A stretch of 64,000 nucleotides of DNA from Uliginosibacterium flavum (GCF_040566545.1 NZ_JBEWZI010000011.1:96256-160255), one strand, 5' to 3'; counted from the first letter of the stretch, positions 1 through 8,268 are shown. The notes: generated by a model from the letters alone, not told the origin. Program-made: numbers and translations.

Positions 1-149
1 TGGTGCCTTTCCGTCAGCTGGAGCTGTTCAAGGACAAGGCCAAGCTGGACAACGATGACCGGATGGATCCGGCCGCCAAGCAAGCCAAGCTGGCCGAAAT
101 CAACAAGAAGCTGGCTGAGCTGCAGGCGCAGATCGCCTCCGCGAAGTAA
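1..149 (+). CDS. phnD: C-terminal end of phosphonate ABC transporter substrate-binding protein (partial)
   Basis: The reading frame enters from the left edge and ends at a TAA at 147-149, giving about 48 residues. The visible tail is lysine- and alanine-rich and helical (VPFRQLELFKDKAK followed by an AKLAEINKKLAELQAQ-type helix), which resembles the C-terminus of PhnD periplasmic phosphonate-binding proteins. The next gene is phnE, and the usual order is phnC-phnD-phnE, so the identity rests largely on context. PhnD would capture phosphonates in the periplasm and deliver them to the PhnE/PhnC importer. Most of the gene lies outside the window. Confidence 0.75.
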   Translation, partial: VPFRQLELFKDKAKLDNDDRMDPAAKQAKLAEINKKLAELQAQIASAK

Positions 150-158
150 ATCGCTTGA

Positions 159-187
159 GGGGCTGAGCACACGCTCGGCCCCTTTCG
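159..187 (+). terminator. Hairpin between phnD and phnE, possible attenuator
   Basis: GGGGC-t-GAGC (159-168) pairs with GCTC-g-GCCCC (173-182) around an ACAC loop, with one internal mismatch, and is followed by TTTCGTTTC. It could lower expression of phnE relative to the abundant binding protein, or protect the upstream message. The T-tract is weak, so full termination is doubtful. Confidence 0.45.
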
Positions 188-217
188 TTTCTTCACGCCA
201 CATCCGGCATTCCGAAC

Positions 218-1018
218 ATGCAAACAGTCACAACCAATCCTGCAGATCCCAGCGGTGGCATTCCGCGCAAGTCAATCCTCGCCCTGGTGCTGTGGGCGCT
301 GGCCTTTGGCGTTCTCGCATGGTCCTGGCGCGGCGCAGACATTCGCCCGATGGCCTTGATTGCCGATTCGGCAAACATGGCCAGCTTTGCCGGTGACTTC
401 TTTCCGCCCGATTTCACGGACTGGCGCATCTACGTCGCCGAAATGATCGTGACCATGCAAGTCGCCCTGTGGGGCACGCTGCTGGCCGTGATCTGTGCCG
501 TCCCCTTCAGCCTGCTGTGCGCAGCCAACATCACGCCGCCGTGGATTCATCAGCCGGTGCGCCGCCTGATGGACGCCGCACGCGCCATCAACGAGATGGT
601 GTTCGCCATGCTCTTCATCGTCGCCGTCGGCCTCGGCCCCTTTGCCGGCGTGCTGGCCCTGTGGGTGCATACCACCGGCATTCTCGCCAAGCTGTTTTCC
701 GAGGCCGTGGAATCCATCGACCCGCGCCCGGTCGAGGGCATTCGCGCCACCGGTGCCAATGCCCTCGAAGAGATCGTCTACGGCGTCATCCCGCAAGTCA
801 TTCCCTTGTGGGTTTCCTACACGCTGTATCGCTTCGAATCGAATATACGCTCGGCTTCCGTGGTCGGCATGGTCGGCGCAGGCGGCATCGGCGTGATCCT
901 GTACGAAGTCATTCGCAGCTTTGAATACGCTCAGACCGCCGCCGTCATGCTGATCATCATCGTCTTCGTCACCTGCATCGACATCATCTCGGCGCGCATC
1001 CGCAAGGTGCTGATATGA
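218..1018 (+). CDS. phnE: Phosphonate ABC transporter, inner-membrane permease
   Basis: This 266-residue protein has several hydrophobic membrane segments and a C-terminal region (EGIRATGANALEEIVYGVIP) matching the cytoplasmic coupling loop of BPD-type permeases, where the ATPase PhnC docks. The following VSYTLYRFESNIRSASVVG and AGGIG motifs are characteristic of PhnE. The length fits the family, usually about 260-280 residues. It would form the channel that imports phosphonates bound by PhnD. The start ATG at 218 follows the phnD tail by 68 bp. The stop overlaps the next start (ATGA at 1015-1018), so translation of the acetyltransferase is probably coupled. Confidence 0.93.
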   Translation: MQTVTTNPADPSGGIPRKSILALVLWALAFGVLAWSWRGADIRPMALIADSANMASFAGDFFPPDFTDWRIYVAEMIVTMQVALWGTLLAVICAVPFSLLCAANITPPWIHQPVRRLMDAARAINEMVFAMLFIVAVGLGPFAGVLALWVHTTGILAKLFSEAVESIDPRPVEGIRATGANALEEIVYGVIPQVIPLWVSYTLYRFESNIRSASVVGMVGAGGIGVILYEVIRSFEYAQTAAVMLIIIVFVTCIDIISARIRKVLI

Positions 1019-1461
1019 GTGCCTTGAATCTGCGCCCGCTGCGCGAAGACGAACTGCCGCTGCTCGCCGAAATACTGGCCGAACTCGATGGTGATGCACC
1101 CTTGCCCCTCGACAGTGTGCGCATGACTTGGGATGCCATGCGGCGCTATCCCGACTACGACGGCTACTTTGCCGAAAGCGATGGCGAGATTGTCGGTTGT
1201 CTGAGCCTGCTGATCTTCCCCGTTTTCGCCCACGGACTCTCCAGCGAAGCGGTGGTGGAAGCGGTCGTGATCCGCCCGGCGCATCGTGGCAAAGGGCTGG
1301 GCCGCGCCATGTTGCGTGCGGCCATGCAGATCGCCGCGGATAAAGGCGCCTACAAACTCGCGCTCTCAAGCAACCTGCGTCGTCTGGATGCGCACCGCTT
1401 CTACGACGGCATGGGTTTCAAGCGCCACGGCGTGAGCTTTGCCATCGATACCGGACTTTGA
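1015..1461 (+). CDS. phnO: PhnO-like GNAT N-acetyltransferase
   Basis: A 148-residue GNAT-fold protein. The acetyl-CoA binding region VIRPAHRGKGLGRAML is a clear motif A, and the C-terminal RRLDAHRFYDGMGFKRHG closely follows the DAHRFY pattern of E. coli PhnO. PhnO acetylates aminoalkylphosphonates such as aminomethylphosphonate, allowing C-P lyase to use them and detoxifying them. The 4-bp overlap with phnE and the adjacent phosphonate-type hexapeptide transferase support a role in phosphonate metabolism. Substrate specificity cannot be read from the sequence, and a generic GNAT remains possible. Confidence 0.75.
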   Translation: MSALNLRPLREDELPLLAEILAELDGDAPLPLDSVRMTWDAMRRYPDYDGYFAESDGEIVGCLSLLIFPVFAHGLSSEAVVEAVVIRPAHRGKGLGRAMLRAAMQIAADKGAYKLALSSNLRRLDAHRFYDGMGFKRHGVSFAIDTGL

Positions 1462-1463
1462 TC

Positions 1464-2120
1464 ATGAGCACCTACGTCGAAAACCTGAACCCCTCCACAA
1501 CGCTGCACTTGTCCGAAGCGCCAAGCTTTGCGCCGGATGCCCGCATCCGCAGCAGCCACTTCGGCCGCTATACCGAGGTCGGGGCTTCCAGCCTGATCAG
1601 CCACAGCGTGTTCGGCGACTACAGCTACATCGGCCACCATTGCGATGTCATGGCGACTGACATCGGCAAGTTCGTCAACATCGCCGCGATGGTGCGCATC
1701 AACCCCGGCTTTCACCCCACCGAGCGCCCCAGCCAGCATCACATGCTGTATCGCGCCTCGATGTACGGCATGGGCGAAGACGATCCCGAACTCTTCCACT
1801 GGCGCCGTCTGCAGCGCGTCAGCATCGGCCACGACGTATGGATCGGCCACGGCGCGGTGATCATGCCCGGGGTGCGTGTGGGCAATGGCGCGGTCATCGG
1901 CAGCGGCAGCATCGTTACCCGTGATGTGCCGGCTTACACCATCGTCGGCGGCAACCCGGCCCGCGCCATCAAGCCGCGCCTGCCCCGCGCGATTGCCGAG
2001 GCCGTCGAAAAAACCGCTTGGTGGGATTGGGACCACGCGACGCTGACCGAGCGCATGGACGACCTGCGCGACATGCGCCGCTTTCTTGCCAAGTACGTTG
2101 AGCCTCCTCGCAGCGCTTGA
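1464..2120 (+). CDS. Hexapeptide-repeat acetyltransferase of the phosphonate-metabolism type
   Basis: This 218-residue protein has left-handed beta-helix hexapeptide repeats: an N-terminal set around residues 20-70, then DVWIGHGAVIMPGVRVGNGAVIGSGS-type repeats around 130-165, and the xenobiotic-acetyltransferase ending IVGGNPARAIKPR. It fits the transferase-hexapeptide family often encoded beside phn transporters and C-P lyase genes. The acyl acceptor of that family is, to my knowledge, undefined. ATG 1464 was chosen because the codons just upstream overlap the preceding stop. It begins 2 bp after the acetyltransferase gene and is the last gene of the visible phnDE-led operon. Confidence 0.8.
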   Translation: MSTYVENLNPSTTLHLSEAPSFAPDARIRSSHFGRYTEVGASSLISHSVFGDYSYIGHHCDVMATDIGKFVNIAAMVRINPGFHPTERPSQHHMLYRASMYGMGEDDPELFHWRRLQRVSIGHDVWIGHGAVIMPGVRVGNGAVIGSGSIVTRDVPAYTIVGGNPARAIKPRLPRAIAEAVEKTAWWDWDHATLTERMDDLRDMRRFLAKYVEPPRSA

Positions 2121-2241
2121 GGATTGGCGAAAGCGGTAAGGGCGGCAATGCCGTTCACCTCTTTGCGAAGCAATCCACCACGATTCGTCGAATGCCCATG
2201 GTGGGTTGTCGTTGCGGCCATGCCCCACCCTGGATTGCGGA

Positions 2242-2336
2242 CGGACTTCTTCGGCATGCATACCTGCAGATGCCCTGTGGGCGGACGTGTTTCCCATGCC
2301 TGCCTGTAGGTCAAGGCTGCGAGCGGGTCTTCAGGC
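2242..2336. repeat. GAAGAGCC-family palindromic repeat, copy 1 (left arm lost)
   Basis: The segment runs from GGACTTCTTCGGC, through a TGCCTGCCTGTAGGTCAAGG core, to GCGGGTCTTCAGGCAGG. It matches copy 2 at 3262-3372 closely in the core and right arm, but the outer left CTGAAGAGCC arm is missing. It lies in the 300-bp gap between the hexapeptide transferase and the convergent LapA-like gene. Nothing else was recognised in that gap. Confidence 0.7.
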
Positions 2337-2420
2337 AGGTCTTGTTGAAATAATACTAGGGTGTGCACCGCGCGTGCACCGCATGCCGGCCGATACGGCG
2401 GCGACGCGCTCCGGCAGCGC

Positions 2421-2942
2421 TCAGCGCGTTGCTTGCGGTGTCATGCCCAATGCGTGTCCCGGAACCAGCACGCGATCGAGCTTGTCCTCGATTTCGCCAA
2501 GATAGGCCGACAAAGTTGCGGTTGCTTCATTCAGATTCTGCTGCATGCCCCGTTCCGACAGCTCCATCCTGGCGTCGAATTCGCGGCTGGATTCGGCACT
2601 CTGCGCTTCGATCCTGCGCAGTTCGTCCTCCAGCAAGACCCGCAGCTCTGTGAAGCGAGAAGTCTCTGCCGTGTCTGCAAGCTCGCGTTGGGCCTTGAGC
2701 TCCTTCGTCAGGCGTCGCTCTTCGAGGATGACGCCAGCTTGCATGAGCACGATGTATACGATGAACAGGCCGCTGATGGCCGTAGAGAACGCCAGCATGA
2801 TCAAGCCGAGCGGGGCGTTGACTTCACTAAACCCCAGATCCAGGGTGCTGGGGGCTGCCAATGCCAACCAGTTCAGGCTCGCGAACGCAGCCAACAAGAC
2901 AAAAGCCAGGATGAGGGTCAGGGAGAAGGCACGGATGTTCAT
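2421..2942 (-). CDS. LapA-like two-helix membrane protein
   Basis: A 173-residue protein with two N-terminal membrane helices (residues about 5-27 and 40-65), followed by a long charged coiled-coil tail (EERRLTKELKAQRELAD onward). The layout resembles LapA/DUF1049 proteins, which span the inner membrane with a short periplasmic loop; E. coli LapA takes part in lipopolysaccharide assembly control. The start ATG at 2942 has AAGGA just upstream. It converges with the phn genes and appears to stand alone. Its function here is not known; family membership is moderately supported by the topology. Confidence 0.6.
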   Translation of the reverse strand: MNIRAFSLTLILAFVLLAAFASLNWLALAAPSTLDLGFSEVNAPLGLIMLAFSTAISGLFIVYIVLMQAGVILEERRLTKELKAQRELADTAETSRFTELRVLLEDELRRIEAQSAESSREFDARMELSERGMQQNLNEATATLSAYLGEIEDKLDRVLVPGHALGMTPQATR

Positions 2943-3403
2943 GATGGTTCCTTGGGTTGCATGCAGGTCAATTGCATCAAACGTATCCGCGCAATAAAAG
3001 ACACGGCGTCCTCTGCGGCAAATGTGAAATGCCTGATTAGGGAAGCAAAATAGTCTTCTTAAGCTTGCTTGACTGTTCGTTACCGAACCGCACGTGACAG
3101 AAATTGGGCGTCGTGGTGTCGAACCCGGCCACGACCTCGAGCAATTCTTCGTCAATGCCGCTCTGGCGGGTGCGGCTCACGGAGTCTGTACGACAGCCCA
3201 CGGAGGCGCCGCGCGTAGCCGGCAAGGACACGTAGAGGGAAGGGATTTGATTTCGATATGCCTGAAGAGCCGCACCGGATGGACTTCTTCGGCTTGCATG
3301 CCTGGATATGCAATACGGACGAGCGTTGTGGGCGTGCCTGCCTGTAGATCAAGGCTGCAAGCGGCTCTTCAGCCATGCCTTGTGCAGGCTTTTCAGGCGG
3401 CTT
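2943..3403. other. Gene-poor interval between the LapA-like gene and the AraC gene
   Basis: About 460 bp. It presumably contains the minus-strand promoter of the LapA-like gene near 2950-3060 and holds repeat copy 2 (3262-3372). Short open frames exist on both strands, but none has a recognisable domain or ribosome-binding site, so no gene is called. Confidence 0.5.
3262..3372. repeat. GAAGAGCC-family palindromic repeat, copy 2 (full length)
   Basis: The perfect 12-bp terminal arms CTGAAGAGCCGC (3262-3273) and GCGGCTCTTCAG (3361-3372) enclose a conserved core with GGACTTCTTCGGC, TGCCTGCCTGTAGATC and AAGGCTGCAAGC. This is the best-preserved long copy and can serve as the family reference. It lies 32 bp downstream of the stop of the minus-strand AraC gene. 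Confidence 0.85.
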
Positions 3404-4432
3404 CTAGATTCCCGGCAGCAGACGGCTGCGTAGCACGGAGGGGGTCAGCCCGGTCCAGCGCTTGAAGGAGCGGCGGAAGTTGGTGGCGTCGTGAAAGCCC
3501 AGCCAGGCGGCGATCTGCTCGTTGGAGTAGCCCTGGTTGTGGATCAGTTGCAGGGTGACATGGGTGCGTACCTGATCCAGCTCGGCCTGGAAATGGGTGC
3601 CATGCAGGGCCAGATGGCGCTTGAAGGTGGCCGGGCTGGTGGCGAAGGCGGCGCTGGCCTGCTCCAGGCAGGGGGTGTTGCGGAGCTGGCGGGAGAGATG
3701 AGCGTAGAGCGCGGCCAGCAGGCTTTCCCGTGGGCCGCCTGCCGTGAGCAGGCTTGCTTCATCCAGGGCGAGCTGCATGCGCGCCTGGCTGCCACGCGGC
3801 CAGGCTTGGGCGAGCCAGGTGGTGGGAATGCTCATGGCGTTGAGGCAGTCGTCAAATTGCAGTGCGCTGCCCAGATGCACCGTGTATTGCTCCAGGCTGG
3901 CCGGGCGGGTGCGGTTGAATCGATAGCGCCAGGGCAGGCGTTCACCGCTGAGCCAGCGGCTCATGCCGGTGACGGCCGCCATCATCATGTCCACTACGAA
4001 GCCACGCAAACGCGGGCTGATGCAGGCATCGGTCCAGTAGAGCAGCGTCTGGTCACCCAGCTGCATCAGGTGCGGTGCCAGCAAGGGGCTGAGCCAGGTT
4101 TGCTGGCGCAGCAGCAGGTCAAGGGCATGCCCCAGACTGGGTGCTTGCAGCAGGGCATGGCTGATCGGGCCGAGCTGGCCGGGCAGCAGTTGCTGGCCTA
4201 GCTGCAAGGCGGTTTCTGCACCGGGCAGCAACTGGTTGATCCGGTGCAGCAGATGCAGGTATTCGGCGGGGCTGAGGCGGGCGTCGGGGCTGAGCAGAGC
4301 GGCTTCGTGCAGGCCGCTGCCAGCCAGCACCTGCTGCGACGAAAGATCCTGTGCGTCGGCGTACTCCAGCAGCAGCGCGGCCTGGTAACGCGCCGGGATG
4401 AAGCGGGTGTGGAGTTGATAGCAAGGCAGCAC
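3404..4432 (-). CDS. AraC-family transcriptional regulator
   Basis: A 342-residue protein. The N-terminal two-thirds matches the arabinose-binding/dimerisation-type sensor domain of OruR/MmsR-like AraC regulators (SPAEYLHLLHRINQLLPGA and a central LLRQQTWLSPLLAPHL region). The C-terminal about 100 residues form the HTH_18 DNA-binding domain, with the signature NEQIAAWLGFHDATNFRRSF followed by KRWTGLTPSVLR. The frame stays open far upstream, but that part overlaps the preceding gene. The GTG at 4432 preceded by CGGAG is the likely start, 14 bp after the stop of the GGDEF gene, so the two are probably co-transcribed. The target and inducer are unknown; the divergent phytate operon is one candidate. 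Confidence 0.85.
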   Translation of the reverse strand: MLPCYQLHTRFIPARYQAALLLEYADAQDLSSQQVLAGSGLHEAALLSPDARLSPAEYLHLLHRINQLLPGAETALQLGQQLLPGQLGPISHALLQAPSLGHALDLLLRQQTWLSPLLAPHLMQLGDQTLLYWTDACISPRLRGFVVDMMMAAVTGMSRWLSGERLPWRYRFNRTRPASLEQYTVHLGSALQFDDCLNAMSIPTTWLAQAWPRGSQARMQLALDEASLLTAGGPRESLLAALYAHLSRQLRNTPCLEQASAAFATSPATFKRHLALHGTHFQAELDQVRTHVTLQLIHNQGYSNEQIAAWLGFHDATNFRRSFKRWTGLTPSVLRSRLLPGI

Positions 4433-4446
4433 GTCGGCTCCGTGCT

Positions 4447-5352
4447 TCAGGCGCTGGCCAGGCCGGCGGCCATGGCCGGGCTGTCGTCTTCGAGGCGGGC
4501 GTTGAGTCCGGCGAGGAAGGCTTCCAGGTCGTCCCCCGGCACGCCCCAGACGCTGCGCGCCGTGATGCGCAGACAGTGCTCGCCCGTGCGGGTGTGGTGG
4601 GCCAGCCCCGCCAGCGCGCGCTGCAGGTGGAGGGCGATTTGCGCGGCTTGGCCTGCCGTGGTGGCTGGCAGGAGGATGGCGAAGCGGTCGCCGGCATAGC
4701 GGCAGATCAGATCCTGTGGGCGCATGTTCAGCAGCAGCAGGTGGCTCACCGCTTGCAGCAGGCGGTCGCCTTCGCGCTGGCCGTGCTCGCGGTTGATGCG
4801 GTGAAACTGATCGAGGTCGAGCAGGATCAGCGCGCACGTGGCATCGGGCTGGCGGGCCTGCTCCATGCGCAGCTGGCGATGGAGGTAATCGGCGTTGGCG
4901 AGCTGGGTGATGCGGTCGAAGGAACGATGCTCGCGGAATAAACGCTCGCGTTTCTGCATGTGCTCGTTAAGCGACCATTGCTCTTGCCGCCAGTGATACA
5001 GGCCGGCGGTGAGGGCCAGCATGCCGCCGGGGGTGAGCAGGGATTCGAGCCAGTTGTCCCACAGCTGTTGCTGCGGGATGCTGAAGAATTCATCCAGACA
5101 ATCTACCCAGGCACCGAGCATGATCGCCGCGAGCCCGCCAGCCAGCAGTGAAGTGACGCGTCCTCTGGGCCGTGAGCCGAGGATCAGCAAGGCCCAGATA
5201 GCCGACATCACGGCCGTGCCGCCTTCGCCGACGATATCCATCCAGTTCCAGACGGCCATGGCCTTGGCGGTGCCGAGGCTGCCATAGAGCAGCGCGCACA
5301 GGCAGCTGACGACGAGCATCACGATGAGGGCAGAGCGGGGCAGGATGGGCAT
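4447..5352 (-). CDS. Membrane-anchored degenerate GGDEF-domain protein
   Basis: A 301-residue protein. Four hydrophobic segments occupy roughly residues 5-130 and a GGDEF-type domain occupies about 140-290 (LDLDQFHRINREHGQREGD is a good fold motif). The catalytic signature reads RYAGDRFAILLP, so GGDEF has become AGDRF and the metal- and catalysis-linked acidic residue is replaced by Arg. No RxxD inhibitory site is obvious. It is therefore probably not an active diguanylate cyclase; it may bind GTP or act as a signal-responsive partner. It precedes the AraC gene by 14 bp on the same strand, suggesting a two-gene regulatory unit divergent from the phytate operon. Confidence 0.85.
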   Translation of the reverse strand: MPILPRSALIVMLVVSCLCALLYGSLGTAKAMAVWNWMDIVGEGGTAVMSAIWALLILGSRPRGRVTSLLAGGLAAIMLGAWVDCLDEFFSIPQQQLWDNWLESLLTPGGMLALTAGLYHWRQEQWSLNEHMQKRERLFREHRSFDRITQLANADYLHRQLRMEQARQPDATCALILLDLDQFHRINREHGQREGDRLLQAVSHLLLLNMRPQDLICRYAGDRFAILLPATTAGQAAQIALHLQRALAGLAHHTRTGEHCLRITARSVWGVPGDDLEAFLAGLNARLEDDSPAMAAGLASA

Positions 5353-5414
5353 GGCGCAGGTGGTGCAGAAAGGTGCGCCATCGTATGAAGCGGATGTGAC
5401 AGTTGCGTTGCAAT

Positions 5415-5450
5415 TGAGCTGAATTCACTCCGGGGGGTGAATTCAGCTCA
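5415..5450. repeat. Perfect 14-bp inverted repeat between divergent genes
   Basis: TGAGCTGAATTCAC (5415-5428) and GTGAATTCAGCTCA (5437-5450) are exact reverse complements around an 8-nt G-rich loop. The element lies 62 bp upstream of the GGDEF gene start and about 130 bp before the Pho box of the receptor gene. It is not followed by a clear T-run on either strand, so it may be a regulator-binding site (for instance for the AraC protein) or a leader hairpin rather than a terminator. Confidence 0.6.
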
Positions 5451-5578
5451 GTTGTTTTGCGCGAAATCACGCAGGCATCGCTCCAATGCGGACTGCACAG
5501 GCCTTAGCCGGGGCATTAAAGCTCAGAACCCGTCCTGAATCGTCCGGAATGACGGGTTTCGGGCTGCATACGACTAAA

Positions 5579-5613
5579 GGTGTAACCGGACTGTAATCAG
5601 GTCTCCCTAGGCT
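5579..5613 (+). promoter_or_regulatory. Candidate Pho box and promoter of the phytate operon
   Basis: TGTAACCGGAC and TGTAATCAG repeat with an exact 11-bp period (5581 and 5592), the spacing of PhoB half-sites (7-bp repeat plus 4-bp spacer, consensus CTGTCAT). A TCCCTAGGCT-like -10 region follows at 5604-5613, and the receptor start is 60 bp further on. The site fits the products: phytate scavenging should be induced by phosphate starvation. PhoB control is inferred. Confidence 0.65.
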
Positions 5614-5673
5614 GCGCATCTTTCGCAATCAAGGGTGGCCGCTCAGAGCCTCCCGCGTTCAGGGAGAAGCACC

Positions 5674-8220
5674 GTGTATCAGCAACAGAATACTTCGTCC
5701 GCAGCCACCGCTGCCGGGCTGCGCCGCAAGGCGATCTTCGTGGCCTTGAGCCTGGCGCTGGCCGGCCCGGCTTTGGCGCAGACGGCGACACCGGCTGGCG
5801 ACAAGGCCAAGCCGGCGCCTGCCGCGACCAAGGAAAAAGTGCAGGTGATGAAAGAGGTGAAGGTGGTCGGTCAGGCCGCCAGCCTCGATAGCGCGCTGGA
5901 CGTGCAGCAGATGGCGGACAACGTGGTGAGCGTGGTCCATGCCGACGCCATCGGCCAGCTGCCGGACAGCAATGCCGCCGAAGCGCTGCAGCGTGTGCCC
6001 GGGGTTTCGGTGGAACGCGATCAGGGCGAAGGCCGCTATGTGCGTATCCGTGGCCTGGGGCCGGATCTCAATTCCGTAACCATCAACGGCAGCCTGGTGC
6101 CTTCGCCCGAGAGCGGCCGCCGCGCCGTGGCGCTGGACGTGCTGCCGGCCGGTCTGATCCGTTCGCTTGAAGTGAGCAAAACGCTCACGCCCGATCAGGA
6201 CGCCAATTCCATCGGTGGCACGGTGGACGTGAAAACCTTGTCCGCATTTGATCATCCGGGCCAGTTTGCATCGGTCGAAGCGGGCGCGAGCCACGACACC
6301 CTGGTCAGCAAGACCAGCCCCAATATGGGCGCAGCCTGGAGCAACCGTTTTCTGGGCGACAAGCTCGGCGTGGCCGCTGCACTGAGCGCCTCGCAGCGCA
6401 AGTTCGGCTCCACCAATACCGAGACTGGCGGTGCCTGGGACGGCGACAAGCTGGAAGAATTCCAGCGTCGTGACTACCAGATCACCCGTGAGCGCGTGGG
6501 CGGTGGCGTGAATTTCGATTTCCGCCCGGAGAAGGGCCAGCAGTACTACCTGCGCACCCTGCTGAGCCGCTACAAAGATGAGGAAGTGCGTCAGCGTCAC
6601 AATATCGAGTTCGACGATGCGCAGGCCGAAGGCCAGCTGGGCGATGCCGAGTCCTCGCGCGAACTGAAGGCGCGCAAGGAGACGCAGGATATCCAGTCCA
6701 TCGTGCTCGGTGGCGAGCGCACGCTGGGCCTGTGGGATCTGGCGCTGGTGGGTGGTTTCAGCCGGGCCAGCGAGAAGAGCCCACGCCATATCGCGGCGGC
6801 CAAGTTTGAATCGGGTGAGACCTATACCGCTGGTTTCAGCAATTCGCAGCGCCCCGAACTGCTGAGCAGCAGCGCCATCAACAATGCGGCTGACTACGAA
6901 CTGGATTCGATCGAGCTTGAAGAACAGAACACCCGCGACACCGAGCGCAACCTGCGCTTCGACCTCAGCCGCAAATTCAAGGCCATGGGCGGCGACAACC
7001 AGGTCAAGTTCGGCGCCAAATCGAGCCGGCGCACCAAGACCAACGAACTCACCGTATGGGACGTGGATGGCGGCGATCTGGGCAACCCGAGCCTCAGCGG
7101 CCTGAGCAGCAATGTCGACTACGCCTGGGGCGACTATGGCCCCGGCATCAGTGATACGGGCGTCAAGGGCTTGCTGAACGGCGTGAACCTCGCGGACTAC
7201 CTGGATGATGAACAATCCCGCGTGAATGATTTCACGATGCGCGAGAAGACCGATGCGGCCTATCTGCAGAACACCTACAGCATCGGCCTGTGGCGCATTC
7301 TCGGCGGCGTGCGTTATCAGGCCACGCGCTTCCAGGCCGAAGGCACCGGCGTGCGCGATGGCGATTTCGTCGCCACCCAGGCCCGTAGTGGCCATCGCGA
7401 CTGGTTGCCCGCCCTGCATGTGCGTCGCGATCTGGACAATGACACCACGGTACGCGCAGCCTGGAGCAACTCGGTGGTGCGTCCCACCTTCGAGCAACTC
7501 GCCCCGGGTTTTGTGATCGACGGCGACGAGGCCGAGTTCGGCAATCCGGATCTGAAGCCGATGAAATCCGGCAACTTTGATCTGGGCATCGAGCGCCGTC
7601 TGGGCTATGCCGGGGTGGTCTCGGCCTACGCCTTCCACAAGCAGATCCGCAACTTTGTCTACAACACCGATCTGGCCGGCACGGGTGATTGGGCCAGCTT
7701 CGATGCGGCCCATACCTATGCCAACGGGGATCAGGCGCAAGTCACCGGTCTGGAGTTGGCATTTTCCCAGCCGCTGCGCTTCCTGCCGGCGCCCTGGAAT
7801 GGCTTGCTGGTGGGCACGAACGCCACCTTCAGCCAGTCCTCGGCGCGCATCGCCGGTCAGTCGGGTGGCAGCGCCGCCGCGCGGGATATCCCGCTGCCCA
7901 GCCAGTCCAAGCGTGCGCTCAACTTCACCCTCGGCTATGACCAGGGGCCCTGGAACCTGCGCCTGGCAGCCAACCACAAATCGAAATACCTGCTCGAAGT
8001 GGTTGATATCGGCGATGCGGACAAGGACCAGTACGTCGACGCCCAGACGCATTACGACTTCTCGGCCCGCTACAGCGTGACCAAGCAAGTGCAGGTGGTG
8101 TTCGAGGCGCTCAACCTGAGCGACGAGAAGTACTACGTGTATGCCGGCAATGCCAGCCGCAATGCGCAGTACGAATCCTACGGCCGCACCTACAAGCTCG
8201 GTTTGAAGACCGTTTTTTAA
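5674..8220 (+). CDS. TonB-dependent outer-membrane receptor, probable phytate or organophosphate uptake
   Basis: An 848-residue precursor with an extended N-region and a signal peptide ending near ALSLALAGPALAQ (about residue 36). A plug domain follows, with VKVVGQAASLDSAL, AEALQRVPGVSVERD and RGLGPDLNSVTING motifs of the Xanthomonas/Caulobacter-type TonB receptor family. The rest is a 22-strand-type barrel ending in aromatic Phe (YKLGLKTVF). GTG 5674 with AGGGAG upstream was preferred over the in-frame GTG at 5635. The phytase gene lies 48 bp downstream and tonB-exbBD follow, so the ligand is probably phytate or its lower inositol phosphates. The substrate is inferred from context. Confidence 0.88.
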   Translation: MYQQQNTSSAATAAGLRRKAIFVALSLALAGPALAQTATPAGDKAKPAPAATKEKVQVMKEVKVVGQAASLDSALDVQQMADNVVSVVHADAIGQLPDSNAAEALQRVPGVSVERDQGEGRYVRIRGLGPDLNSVTINGSLVPSPESGRRAVALDVLPAGLIRSLEVSKTLTPDQDANSIGGTVDVKTLSAFDHPGQFASVEAGASHDTLVSKTSPNMGAAWSNRFLGDKLGVAAALSASQRKFGSTNTETGGAWDGDKLEEFQRRDYQITRERVGGGVNFDFRPEKGQQYYLRTLLSRYKDEEVRQRHNIEFDDAQAEGQLGDAESSRELKARKETQDIQSIVLGGERTLGLWDLALVGGFSRASEKSPRHIAAAKFESGETYTAGFSNSQRPELLSSSAINNAADYELDSIELEEQNTRDTERNLRFDLSRKFKAMGGDNQVKFGAKSSRRTKTNELTVWDVDGGDLGNPSLSGLSSNVDYAWGDYGPGISDTGVKGLLNGVNLADYLDDEQSRVNDFTMREKTDAAYLQNTYSIGLWRILGGVRYQATRFQAEGTGVRDGDFVATQARSGHRDWLPALHVRRDLDNDTTVRAAWSNSVVRPTFEQLAPGFVIDGDEAEFGNPDLKPMKSGNFDLGIERRLGYAGVVSAYAFHKQIRNFVYNTDLAGTGDWASFDAAHTYANGDQAQVTGLELAFSQPLRFLPAPWNGLLVGTNATFSQSSARIAGQSGGSAAARDIPLPSQSKRALNFTLGYDQGPWNLRLAANHKSKYLLEVVDIGDADKDQYVDAQTHYDFSARYSVTKQVQVVFEALNLSDEKYYVYAGNASRNAQYESYGRTYKLGLKTVF

Positions 8221-8231
8221 ATGTCATGAAT

Positions 8232-8252
8232 CGCCCCGGCTCGGCCGGGGCG
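8232..8252 (+). repeat. Short G+C-rich hairpin between receptor and phytase genes
   Basis: CGCCCCGGC, TCG and GCCGGGGCG form a perfect 9-bp stem. No T-run follows, so it is more likely an mRNA-stabilising or partial attenuation hairpin that sets receptor-to-phytase stoichiometry than a full terminator. Confidence 0.6.
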
Positions 8253-8268
8253 ACAAGGATAAATACGC

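Noticed and set aside
3037..3231. Short minus-strand frame upstream of the LapA-like gene
   Set aside because: About 64 codons with no clear ribosome site or domain similarity; treated as non-coding.
5635..5673. Upstream GTG start for the TonB receptor
   Set aside because: GTG 5674 has a well-placed AGGGAG ribosome site and gives a more typical signal peptide; the upstream extension overlaps the leader.
5659..8088. A very long open frame antisense to the TonB receptor gene
   Set aside because: It arises from codon bias in high-G+C sequence. It has no start signal or recognisable domain, while the sense strand is a clear receptor.
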